From the NCBI RefSeq assembly GCF_004168205.1, contig NZ_RCYB01000001.1, positions 23,789 through 87,788 on the forward strand: a stretch of DNA of 64,000 nucleotides, in the 5' to 3' direction. The DNA comes from Catenibacterium sp. co_0103 (lineage in GTDB: Bacteria > Bacillota_I > Bacilli_A > Erysipelotrichales > Coprobacillaceae). The notes under the pieces are model-generated. The model saw only the letters and a list, made by a program, of their open reading frames with translations. It was not told the origin of the DNA and did not search any database. A program made the translations under genes and the position numbers. This document shows positions 10,052 to 17,627 of the stretch, piece after piece. How positions within the stretch are numbered: the stretch's first letter is position 1; each line of letters opens with the position of its first letter.

Positions 10052-11035
10052 TTAAAAGTCTACTTCATAATACAATATGCTTTTCTCTTCATTTTGTACT
10101 TCACTTAATACAGTTGTATTCCCAGCCATCTTCAAACTTTTCAATATCATATCAAGCTTTGCAGCATCATTTTCTTTTAAACCTGATGTACTGCTTAATT
10201 TGATACTTAGTGTCTGATGATTTATAGGTCCATTAGTATCCATACGCATATCTATTAAGTTTTGAACATTCTGATCATACTTCAGATATCTTACATGAGG
10301 TTCAGCTGGATCATGTCCTGGGAAACTATTTTCAGCTTCAATCTCTACTTTATCGTATTGTTTTGATAGTTTATCAACATCAACTGACACTGTACCATCT
10401 CCATCTTTAGCTTTTCCGTCTGCTTTTCCATTCCACTTCTTCTTAATAAGTGAAAATTTTTCTCTCATATATGTAACTCTGAATTTTTTTGCACCTAAAT
10501 CTTGTGCAATCTTCTGTAATTCATTCACACGAGCCTGCTTCAAACGATCAAAATATTCATCTAGCACAATATAGTTATCTTTATCAGTAGGATCTACATA
10601 ATAGAAATTAACCTCTTCGTAAGGATAGAAATTCAACCCAAACTTATTCACTGAATCTTTAAAGATATTCACCCATCTCTCACCCTTACAGGTAGCCCAA
10701 TATCCAATTGATCCTCTACATACTTCTATATCAAACTTCTTATCTCTTTCTACAATTCTCACAAGTCGTGAATATTGCATACCATTTAAATCTTCAGAGA
10801 AGATTGGTTTCAGTCTTTTCAAATCCCATTGACGTTTCATTTCATCCATCTTTACTGCAACATCATGGGCTTTTTCTGATGCAGTATCTCCTAGTTCTTT
10901 TGCTTTGCCTGCTGCAACATCTCCTAGTTCCTTAGCGCGCCTATCTAACTCTGCATCATCAACTGCTTTAACTACTTTCACTCTTGCTTCATCAATACCA
11001 TCTTTGACATCATCAATCATTTTACTAATTTTCAT
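10052..11035 (-). CDS. Unrecognised 327-residue protein with a repetitive helical N-terminus
   Basis: I do not recognise this protein. Residues 1-70 form a charged helix with an imperfect repeat, RAKELGDVAAGKAKELGDTASEKAHD, resembling LEA-like or apolipoprotein-like amphipathic segments. The rest is a mixed alpha/beta region with YVDPTDKDNYIVLDEYFDRL and RVTYMREKFSLIKKKWNG, and a C-terminal half containing PHVRYLKYDQNVQNLIDMRM. No signal peptide or membrane helix is visible, so it is probably cytoplasmic. It lies 13 bases downstream of a MerR regulator gene, so the pair is probably one operon and the regulator its controller. Confidence 0.7.
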   Translation of the reverse strand: MKISKMIDDVKDGIDEARVKVVKAVDDAELDRRAKELGDVAAGKAKELGDTASEKAHDVAVKMDEMKRQWDLKRLKPIFSEDLNGMQYSRLVRIVERDKKFDIEVCRGSIGYWATCKGERWVNIFKDSVNKFGLNFYPYEEVNFYYVDPTDKDNYIVLDEYFDRLKQARVNELQKIAQDLGAKKFRVTYMREKFSLIKKKWNGKADGKAKDGDGTVSVDVDKLSKQYDKVEIEAENSFPGHDPAEPHVRYLKYDQNVQNLIDMRMDTNGPINHQTLSIKLSSTSGLKENDAAKLDMILKSLKMAGNTTVLSEVQNEEKSILYYEVDF

Positions 11036-11048
11036 AAGTTCTTCCCTC

Positions 11049-11441
11049 CTACATACCTTGTTCTTGTCTTATTTGTTTAATTTGATCTTTATAAGTCTTA
11101 TTATTCTCTTCACTCTTTGCTGGAATAGAATATCTCTGTATAAATTCTATTACTTTCTTTTGTTCCTCTAATACTCTTATCGTATTATTGATTTTATTTA
11201 CTTTCTCTTCTATTACAGTTTCCTGCTTCATTCCTTCTAGAATCAGTTTGATTCCTTTTAAATCAAATCCCATTTCTTTATACCATAATATTTCCCATAG
11301 TCTTTCTATAGTCTCATCATCATAGAGTCTATAATTATTCTTAGAGCGTTTCACAGGTAATATACCTTCATCATCATAATATTGTAATGTACGCTTACTG
11401 ACTCCTGATAACTTACTCACTTCATCAATCTTTTTAAACAC
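11049..11441 (-). CDS. MerR family transcriptional regulator
   Basis: This 130-residue regulator starts with a winged helix typical of MerR (IDEVSKLSGVSKRTLQYYDDEGIL, then NNYRLYDDETIERLWEI). A short dimerisation coiled coil follows (about 80-110). There is no C-terminal effector domain or metal-binding cysteine, so the inducer is unknown. The start codon is GTG at 11441, with GAGG nine bases upstream. It probably controls itself and the downstream 327-residue protein gene from the palindrome-containing promoter upstream. Confidence 0.88.
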   Translation of the reverse strand: MFKKIDEVSKLSGVSKRTLQYYDDEGILPVKRSKNNYRLYDDETIERLWEILWYKEMGFDLKGIKLILEGMKQETVIEEKVNKINNTIRVLEEQKKVIEFIQRYSIPAKSEENNKTYKDQIKQIRQEQGM

Positions 11442-11443
11442 TT

Positions 11444-11495
11444 TTTACATCCTCGTAACTTGAGGATACGTTATCACGTAAACGTGATAGCAATA
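11444..11495 (-). promoter_or_regulatory. MerR-type promoter and leader of the merR gene
   Basis: On the minus strand a possible -35 (TTGCTA) and -10 (TATCCT) are separated by 19 bases, the unusual spacing used by MerR activators. The spacer contains the perfect palindrome TATCACGTAAACGTGATA (11472-11489). The following leader can form a second hairpin, ATCCTC/GAGGAT, that includes the GAGG ribosome site of the merR gene. The promoter assignment is tentative; the two inverted repeats are plain. Confidence 0.5.
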
Positions 11496-11549
11496 CCCAC
11501 CCTACGAATCTCCTTTCTATTAGAGTGGATGTAAAAATCGCGTAAAAAA

Positions 11550-11571
11550 AGATGAGCATTTTTGCCCATCT
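11550..11571 (-). terminator. Terminator of the RDD / PTS-peptidase operon
   Basis: A 9-bp stem (AGATGAGCA/TGCCCATCT, one G-U pair on the minus-strand RNA) followed by seven T on the minus strand, a few bases beyond the RDD gene stop at 11578. Confidence 0.85.
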
Positions 11572-11577
11572 TGAGTC

Positions 11578-12234
11578 TTATGCGTGTTTATTTCTATTTT
11601 TACGTCTTTCTTTTCTATTCTTAGGTACAGGTGCTTCTTCGTCTATACCTACTACTGTTGTTTTCGCAATATAGTCATGAATAGCTCTTCTAGAGCCTGT
11701 ATTATAGACCATTACACCTGAGATAATAGTCAATACAGCACCTATTGCAGTTAAGTAATATTCAAAATAGATCCCTGTCGCAAGAGTTAACATCTGTCTT
11801 AAATAACGACTCACAATCATAGATACACTTTCAATAAGTAATAAGCCAACAATGTTTCTTAATACAAGTGTTTTGATATCTAGTGGCTGCCAGTCTAGTC
11901 TGACAATCTTAAGCTTCATAATCTTCTTACCAAGTGTCTGACCAGGATACACTTTATATGGGATATATACAAAATAGATTACTGCCACTACTAAGCATAA
12001 TAATCCTGCAACATAACCCCACCATTTAGGAAATCCTAAAGCAGCAAATACATATAAATCACTAAACATATCATCACGTTTAGTGACCATGCTGTAGATT
12101 GCAACGGCAGGTAATCCACAAAGGATACCTCCAATTACCCAGTCTAAAACATAGGCAAATACTCTAGAGGCAAAAGGGACTTTAGATGGCTTTCTATCTA
12201 GCCAGAATGTTAGTTTGTTCCATAAAATACGCAT
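11578..12234 (-). CDS. RDD family membrane protein
   Basis: This 218-residue membrane protein carries the RDD signature: PFASRVFAYVLDWVIGG (Arg and Asp in the first helix), GQTLGKKIMKLKIVRLDWQ in the loop and SRRAIHDYIAKTTVV near the end. It has about four hydrophobic segments and a very basic tail (KNRKERRKNRNKHA). RDD proteins are often linked to transport, some to Na+/H+ exchange, but no role is fixed here. It is the last gene of the run that starts with the PRD regulator, 14 bases after the PatB gene. Confidence 0.85.
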   Translation of the reverse strand: MRILWNKLTFWLDRKPSKVPFASRVFAYVLDWVIGGILCGLPAVAIYSMVTKRDDMFSDLYVFAALGFPKWWGYVAGLLCLVVAVIYFVYIPYKVYPGQTLGKKIMKLKIVRLDWQPLDIKTLVLRNIVGLLLIESVSMIVSRYLRQMLTLATGIYFEYYLTAIGAVLTIISGVMVYNTGSRRAIHDYIAKTTVVGIDEEAPVPKNRKERRKNRNKHA

Positions 12235-12248
12235 AAGACAATCTCCTT

Positions 12249-13430
12249 CTATTTATTATATAAGTAATCCATTGCTTTCTTGAATCGTTTTAATCCTTCT
12301 TCAATCTTAGAGCGAGGACAGCCTAAGTTCATTCTTAAATACTTTGCACCATTTTCACCATAGATTTCACCTTTCATAATGGCGACTCCTCCCACATTCA
12401 CAAGTGCATCCTGAATCTCATCAGAAGTGAATGGGACATCTCTTGCATCAATCCAGGCAAGATATGTGGCTTCTGGTCTTTGGAACTTGAAGTCTTTTAA
12501 TTCATCTCTTATAAAGTTTTCTACAAGTTCCATATTTCCACGAATATATTCATTTAACTGATTAATATAATCATCACATTCAGTATAGCCAATCATAGTG
12601 GCATACATACCAAATATACTTGCCGAATTAAGAAAATCTCTTCTTCTTGTTACACCTAAGAATTCATCTCTGATCTTTTCATCAGGAATAATGACATAAG
12701 AACCTATGAGACCTGGTGTATTTAATGTTTTACTTGAAGAACTTGCTGTAAAGATTTCTTTATATTCATCATAGTATTTCATTAATGGATGATGTTTCGC
12801 ATCTTTAATTCTAATATCCATATGAATTTCATCTGAAATGATCTTTACCTGATATTTCTTACAAATTTGAATCATACGATGCATTTCCTCATCACTCCAT
12901 ATTCTACCTGTTGGATTATGAGGTGAACAAAGAAGTAATAGAGCACTTTCCTGAGCCTGCTTTTCAAATACATCAAAATCAATCTTGAATGTACCCTCTT
13001 CCTTTATCAGATGATGTGAAAGAAGTTCTCTATCATTTTCTTTAATCACATTAATAAAAGCATCATACATAGGGTTCATAGTGAGTACCTTGTCATGAGG
13101 TTGACTTAATAAACGAATGAGTAATGATACAGAATACATCACAGATGGGCTATAAAGAATCCAGTCTTCTTCCATATCTGTATCAAATCTTCTTTTGAAA
13201 TAAGTAGTAATAGAAGATTTGAAATCATGATGATTCCATCTTGTATAACCATAAATCTGATGATCTGCTACTTCATGAATCTTTTTTGTGATTGGTTTAG
13301 GAATAATAAAATCTGTATCAGAAATAGAGAATGGTATTAAATCCTTCTTATTAAAACGGTCTTCAATATAATCCCATTGTGTACAATAAGTACCTAAACG
13401 ATTATGTACTTCATCAAAATCATAATGCAT
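12249..13430 (-). CDS. PatB/MalY-type PLP-dependent C-S lyase or aminotransferase
   Basis: This is a fold-type I PLP enzyme of 393 residues. The lysine that binds PLP lies in SSSSKTLNTPGL (Lys234). HNPTGR (172-176) and SDEIHMDI (199-206) are the other cofactor contacts. The opening YDFDEVHNRLGTYCTQWD is typical of the MalY/PatB branch, which mostly act as cystathionine beta-lyases releasing thiols, ammonia and pyruvate from cysteine conjugates. Its ATG lies one base after the TAG of the M24 peptidase gene, so they are coupled. In this operon it may process amino acids freed by the two peptidases. Confidence 0.88.
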   Translation of the reverse strand: MHYDFDEVHNRLGTYCTQWDYIEDRFNKKDLIPFSISDTDFIIPKPITKKIHEVADHQIYGYTRWNHHDFKSSITTYFKRRFDTDMEEDWILYSPSVMYSVSLLIRLLSQPHDKVLTMNPMYDAFINVIKENDRELLSHHLIKEEGTFKIDFDVFEKQAQESALLLLCSPHNPTGRIWSDEEMHRMIQICKKYQVKIISDEIHMDIRIKDAKHHPLMKYYDEYKEIFTASSSSKTLNTPGLIGSYVIIPDEKIRDEFLGVTRRRDFLNSASIFGMYATMIGYTECDDYINQLNEYIRGNMELVENFIRDELKDFKFQRPEATYLAWIDARDVPFTSDEIQDALVNVGGVAIMKGEIYGENGAKYLRMNLGCPRSKIEEGLKRFKKAMDYLYNK

Positions 13431-13431
13431 A

Positions 13432-14520
13432 CTATTTTTCCTCCAGTATTATATAGTCCTTAGTGGTTTTATTAAGTGGAACACCTACACCATTTTCAAT
13501 AAGGACATCATCTTCTATTCTAATGCCACCTACTCCAGGTATATAAATACCAGGTTCACATGACATCATCATACCTTCTTTTAAAACTGTCTGACTCTTA
13601 CTATTTAAAATAGGTCCTTCATTACTATCAGTCACACCTATTCCATGTCCAAGTCCATGATCAAAATACTCACCATAACCTGCATCAACAATCACTTGTC
13701 TCGCAGCCAGGTCACAAACACAAGCAAGAGCGCCTTCTTTAATAGCCTTTAAACCAGCAAGCTGTGCTTCTAATACAACATCATAGATTTTCTTGTAACG
13801 TTCCTCTGGTTCACCAATAAAGCATACACGTGTCATATCTGATTGATAATTATCATACTGAATACCAAAATCAATCATAATAGGTTCATGTGCCTTCACT
13901 CTTCTACCAGTTGGTCTACCATGAGGTAAAGCTGTTCTTTCACCACTTGATACAATCGTATCAAATGACATCTGCTGTGCACCTGATGCAGTAGAATAAT
14001 ATTGAACTAAAGCACTGATTTCATACTCAGTCATACCTACTTTAATATGTTGAATCACCTTTGAATAGATATCATCTGTAATCGCAATCGTTTTTCTCAT
14101 TGCGGCTATTTCTTCAGAGTCTTTCACAATTCTTAAATTCATAATATCTTCATCTAATAAACAAATATCAACACCCAATTGTTTCATTTGTTCATATTCA
14201 TTAACTAGTACTTCATCCGCTTCTACACCTAAATTCTTACAGTTCTCTTCCTTAAGTAGTCTTTCTACTGCAGCTAAATAGTTACGGCCTGTTGTGTGAG
14301 GATTATGAAGAACGATTTCTAAATCAAATTCTGTTTCTTTTGCTTCTGTAAGATATCTACCATCTAGAATCAAATAACCCTTAGATTGTGTAATCAGAAT
14401 CTTACATCCACTTCCTGTCATTGTAGACATCCACTTCTTCATTGTTTTGCTTTTGAGTAATAAAGCATCTATGTTCTTCTCTTTTAAATAGTTCTGAACT
14501 ATATCTATTCTTTTAGCCAT
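13432..14520 (-). CDS. M24 family Xaa-Pro aminopeptidase/dipeptidase
   Basis: This 362-residue metallopeptidase has the creatinase-like N-domain and pita-bread catalytic domain. All five metal ligands are visible: Asp in MIDFG, Asp in QSDMTR, His in GLGHGIG, Glu in SCEPGIYI and Glu in RIEDDV. It should remove the residue before proline from peptides or split Xaa-Pro dipeptides. I chose the start at 14520 (MAKRIDIVQNYL) because AGAGGT precedes it; the upstream in-frame ATG at 14556 has no ribosome site and lies in a hairpin. It follows the PTS IIC gene and is coupled to the PatB gene. Confidence 0.9.
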   Translation of the reverse strand: MAKRIDIVQNYLKEKNIDALLLKSKTMKKWMSTMTGSGCKILITQSKGYLILDGRYLTEAKETEFDLEIVLHNPHTTGRNYLAAVERLLKEENCKNLGVEADEVLVNEYEQMKQLGVDICLLDEDIMNLRIVKDSEEIAAMRKTIAITDDIYSKVIQHIKVGMTEYEISALVQYYSTASGAQQMSFDTIVSSGERTALPHGRPTGRRVKAHEPIMIDFGIQYDNYQSDMTRVCFIGEPEERYKKIYDVVLEAQLAGLKAIKEGALACVCDLAARQVIVDAGYGEYFDHGLGHGIGVTDSNEGPILNSKSQTVLKEGMMMSCEPGIYIPGVGGIRIEDDVLIENGVGVPLNKTTKDYIILEEK

Positions 14521-14549
14521 ATGTATATACCTCTTATAAAAATATAAGG

Positions 14550-14571
14550 GGGGCAAGCGAATGCCTGCCCC
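14550..14571 (-). terminator. Intra-operon hairpin between PTS IIC and the M24 peptidase
   Basis: A 9-bp GC-rich stem (GGGGCAAGC/GCCTGCCCC, with one G-U pair in the minus-strand RNA) followed by CTTATATTTTT on the minus strand. It could act as a partial terminator or a stabilising 3' end for the PTS messages, lowering expression of the downstream peptidase and lyase. Confidence 0.65.
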
Positions 14572-14578
14572 TTTGATA

Positions 14579-15901
14579 TTAAAAATCTAAGTCTAAATCG
14601 TCTAAAATTGCAGCATCTTCGTCTAAAATAACATTATTAGTATCTTTCTTTTTAACATCTTGTCCATAACGTTTTTCATAAATCTTGAAGAATGGATACC
14701 ACACAACAATTGATGCAATCATCTGAGCCGCATTGACTACAATAGACATCATGTCGAAGTTAGTTAAGTAACCTTCTAAGAATACACCAACGTATGGAGG
14801 TGTAAAGATAGATTTTTCCATAATTCCAAAGTACATAGCGAAACCACCAAAGCTTCCAATAATTCCACCAAAGATTACGTAAGGAATAAAGAATATAGGG
14901 TTTAATACGATTGGAGCACCAAATAGGATTGGTTCATTGATACCAAATAATGCTGGAATAAGGGCAACACGTCCTACCTGTTTTAAAGCCTTGTTCTTAG
15001 ATAATAAGCACCAGAATACTAATCCGATTGTAACACCAGTACCAGTGAAGTTACCGAATGCTGATTCAGGACCTGGGCAGTAGAAATGAGGTAATGGCTG
15101 TTTAGCTAAGCTTGCAGCGATATTGTCAGCTAAGAACTGAGTTGAGATTGGGCTTGTAATAGGGCTTAATACTGATGGATGAATACCAAAGAAGAATAAT
15201 AAGCACTGAAGCATTCTTAAGAATAAATAAGCAATTGGGTTATCCATTGAACCTACTAAAGGTGCAAATAACTTAGTAAAGATTAAAGGTGGCATTGTAT
15301 TGAATACATTGATACATACAATACGTACGATTAAGAAGAAACCAATGACGATCACTGATAATGGAATCATTTCAAATGATCTAGATACGAAATCAGGAAC
15401 TGATTCTGGCATCTTGATAGTGAATTTCTTCTTTTTACACCAGCGGAATAATTCAACCGCAATGATAGATGCGAACATAGCCGCAAACAGACCCTTAGGA
15501 CCAAAGAAAGTAGTATCTAATCCTCCACCTTCTTTTGTCTGGTAAGTCATGATAAAGAAAGAGATTAATGCCATGCTGACGGCACCAGGAATGTCCTGTT
15601 TATAACTGTTAGCTAAATGATATGCAATAATGATTGATACATATACTGACATTAAAGCCATACCTACATTGTATGGAATGTAGATTAAATCAAGATTCTT
15701 TAAGATCCAAACTGATACGGGATGTTTTGCACCAATCATGTTTGGGATAGCTTCTGGAATCAAACAGAAACTACCAATGATTAGTAATGGTGTTAAGGCA
15801 ACCATTGATTTTTTAATAGCACTTAAATGAACCTGTTTATCCATCTTGTTTGCAAGTGGAGTCAAGTACTTGTTCATAAAGGCTTCGAATTTATCAAACA
15901 T
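14579..15901 (-). CDS. PTS system IIC permease, cellobiose/lactose family
   Basis: This 440-residue membrane permease is related to the one at 5198-6550. It shows KMDKQVHLSAIKKSMVALTP at the N-terminus, about ten hydrophobic helices, FFFGIHPSVLSPI and the FGINEPILFGAPIVLNP signature, plus a short acidic C-terminal tail. It imports and phosphorylates a beta-glycoside-like sugar together with the IIB and IIA encoded directly upstream. Co-transcription with peptidases hints at an unusual substrate such as a glycosylated amino acid or peptide; this is inference. Confidence 0.9.
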   Translation of the reverse strand: MFDKFEAFMNKYLTPLANKMDKQVHLSAIKKSMVALTPLLIIGSFCLIPEAIPNMIGAKHPVSVWILKNLDLIYIPYNVGMALMSVYVSIIIAYHLANSYKQDIPGAVSMALISFFIMTYQTKEGGGLDTTFFGPKGLFAAMFASIIAVELFRWCKKKKFTIKMPESVPDFVSRSFEMIPLSVIVIGFFLIVRIVCINVFNTMPPLIFTKLFAPLVGSMDNPIAYLFLRMLQCLLFFFGIHPSVLSPITSPISTQFLADNIAASLAKQPLPHFYCPGPESAFGNFTGTGVTIGLVFWCLLSKNKALKQVGRVALIPALFGINEPILFGAPIVLNPIFFIPYVIFGGIIGSFGGFAMYFGIMEKSIFTPPYVGVFLEGYLTNFDMMSIVVNAAQMIASIVVWYPFFKIYEKRYGQDVKKKDTNNVILDEDAAILDDLDLDF

Positions 15902-15924
15902 TTTAGTCCCTCCAAATTATTTTT

Positions 15925-16257
15925 TCATTTTGCCATGTCTGCTTTTCTACGTGCGATTAATACCTGTTTCATAACAGTTGCACCATCCATTTTTCCATAT
16001 ACTTCTTGATCAACGATTACATATGGAATATGGTATGGTTCAATAATTGGCTTGATGTAGTCCAATTTATGCGCAATCTGTGGTCCAATAACTAATACAT
16101 CGCAGTCTTCTACTTCACTCTGTAAGATATCTACTGGAATCGCAACAAAGCTGAAGTCATCTTCATTTAGCTTTGCACTTTTTTTAACGACAGCTTTCAT
16201 GCTGTCCATCAACATAGTTGTTGAGAAACCACCTGCACAACATAATACGATTTTCAT
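15925..16257 (-). CDS. PTS system IIB component, cellobiose/lactose family
   Basis: This 110-residue cytoplasmic IIB passes phosphate from IIA to the sugar. The phospho-acceptor cysteine lies in the N-terminal MKIVLCCAGGFSTTML loop. The start at 16257 follows AAAGGAGGG, and the ATG comes one base after the stop of the IIA gene; an in-frame ATG at 16281 would lie inside that gene. Neighbours are IIA upstream and IIC downstream, making a complete Lac-family PTS. Confidence 0.92.
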   Translation of the reverse strand: MKIVLCCAGGFSTTMLMDSMKAVVKKSAKLNEDDFSFVAIPVDILQSEVEDCDVLVIGPQIAHKLDYIKPIIEPYHIPYVIVDQEVYGKMDGATVMKQVLIARRKADMAK

Positions 16258-16258
16258 T

Positions 16259-16579
16259 TTACTTTCCCTCCTTTGCTTCAAAGATTGTTATTAACTCTTC
16301 AATTAGATCCCTTGCTAATTGAGATGTCATGTAATGGTCCTGGGCATGAACCATTAATAACCCAACTACTGGCTTTTCTTCAGTGTCTGACATTTCAGCC
16401 TGAATAAGCTTAGTCTGAATAGAATGTGCTTCGATGTCTATTTTTCTTGCTTCATCTAATAGTCTTCTCGCTTCATCATACTCTCCTGTTTTTACTTTCT
16501 TCAATGCTTCAAAAGCCATAGATTTGCTTTGTCCTGATGAAGAAATGATTCCGATAATTTGTCTTTCCATTTCAGTCAT
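16259..16579 (-). CDS. PTS system IIA component, lactose/cellobiose family
   Basis: This 106-residue all-helical IIA accepts phosphate from HPr. LLMVHAQDHYMTS carries the active histidine (the His in HAQDH, with the neighbouring Asp that helps bind the trimer metal). The opening MERQIIGIISSSGQSKSMAFEAL is typical. Its GGAGGG ribosome site lies inside the last codons of the M42 peptidase gene, which points to coupled translation. Confidence 0.92.
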   Translation of the reverse strand: MTEMERQIIGIISSSGQSKSMAFEALKKVKTGEYDEARRLLDEARKIDIEAHSIQTKLIQAEMSDTEEKPVVGLLMVHAQDHYMTSQLARDLIEELITIFEAKEGK

Positions 16580-16583
16580 GTTC

Positions 16584-17627
16584 TTAACCCTCCGTAATAA
16601 ATGTTGTCATTGCCTGATATTGTGAATTATCTATTTGTATTAATTTACAAATCAATTGAATCAAATGCTGTAAGTCATTGCTATGAACCATTGAATAAGA
16701 TCCATGACAATAACGTAGTGGAATACCTAATACAAGTGCTAAGCATCCTCCCGCTTCTAAATGTGCATTACCTGCATCTGTTCCTCCACCCTTAAACATA
16801 TCGCACTGATAAGGAATGTTATTCTTATCAGCCACTTCTTTAACATAGGCCAATAGTTTTCTATTAGGAGCCATTGTTTTATCATAATGAACAATCATTG
16901 GACCATGTCCAATCAATCGGGTATTTGTATAGTTCTTTACAAGTTCTGGATTATTTGCGACATCAATCGCATATACGATATCTGGATTAATAAGATGTGT
17001 AGCTGTTTTTGCACCACGTACACCGACTTCTTCACTACTTGTTGCAACGAAATATAAGTCATGTTCATTGAACTTCACCTGCTTTAAGGCTTCTGCAAGT
17101 ACATAACATCCTGAACGGTCATCCATTGCTTTACCCATATAAACATGAGGCTGAATTTGACGCATACTTGATGCAAAGCAGACCATATCACCAATAGAAA
17201 TACCAAGGTCTTTCACTTCCTGGGCTGTTTCACAGCCAATATCCACATACATATCTTTAACCTGGCCATTACTATCCTTAGTCACATTCAATAAGCCTTC
17301 ATACTTACGTCCATCAGATGTTGTCACACGTACAATCTGCATTTCCTTACTCTTATCTAACACACCACCTAATGGCATTAAATAGAGGAAACCAATATCT
17401 GAGATATATCTCACTTCAAATCCGACTTCATCCATATGTGCACAAAACATGATTTTTAAAGGATTTAAACTACATCCCTTTTTATGAAAAATCACACTGC
17501 CTAAAGAGTCACAATAGACTTCGTCACAATACTCTTTTAATTCATGATAGAGAATATTTCTTACTTCATCTTCACATGATGCAATACTATCTGCATCACT
17601 GAGTCTTTTAAGTAATTCATCATTCAT
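16584..17627 (-). CDS. M42 family aminopeptidase (FrvX-like)
   Basis: This 347-residue cobalt/zinc aminopeptidase of the M42 family is related to glutamyl aminopeptidase and E. coli FrvX. Metal and catalytic residues are visible in CAHMDEVGF (His), DDRSGCYVL (Asp), ATSSEEVGVRG (Glu-Glu), YAIDVAN (Asp) and YCHGSYSMVHSNDL (His). ATG at 17627 with AGGAGG eight bases upstream is the likely start; an in-frame GTG at 17636 overlaps that ribosome site. The start overlaps the regulator gene by eight bases. In E. coli the frv operon also joins an M42 protein, a PTS and a PRD regulator. Confidence 0.9.
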   Translation of the reverse strand: MNDELLKRLSDADSIASCEDEVRNILYHELKEYCDEVYCDSLGSVIFHKKGCSLNPLKIMFCAHMDEVGFEVRYISDIGFLYLMPLGGVLDKSKEMQIVRVTTSDGRKYEGLLNVTKDSNGQVKDMYVDIGCETAQEVKDLGISIGDMVCFASSMRQIQPHVYMGKAMDDRSGCYVLAEALKQVKFNEHDLYFVATSSEEVGVRGAKTATHLINPDIVYAIDVANNPELVKNYTNTRLIGHGPMIVHYDKTMAPNRKLLAYVKEVADKNNIPYQCDMFKGGGTDAGNAHLEAGGCLALVLGIPLRYCHGSYSMVHSNDLQHLIQLICKLIQIDNSQYQAMTTFITEG

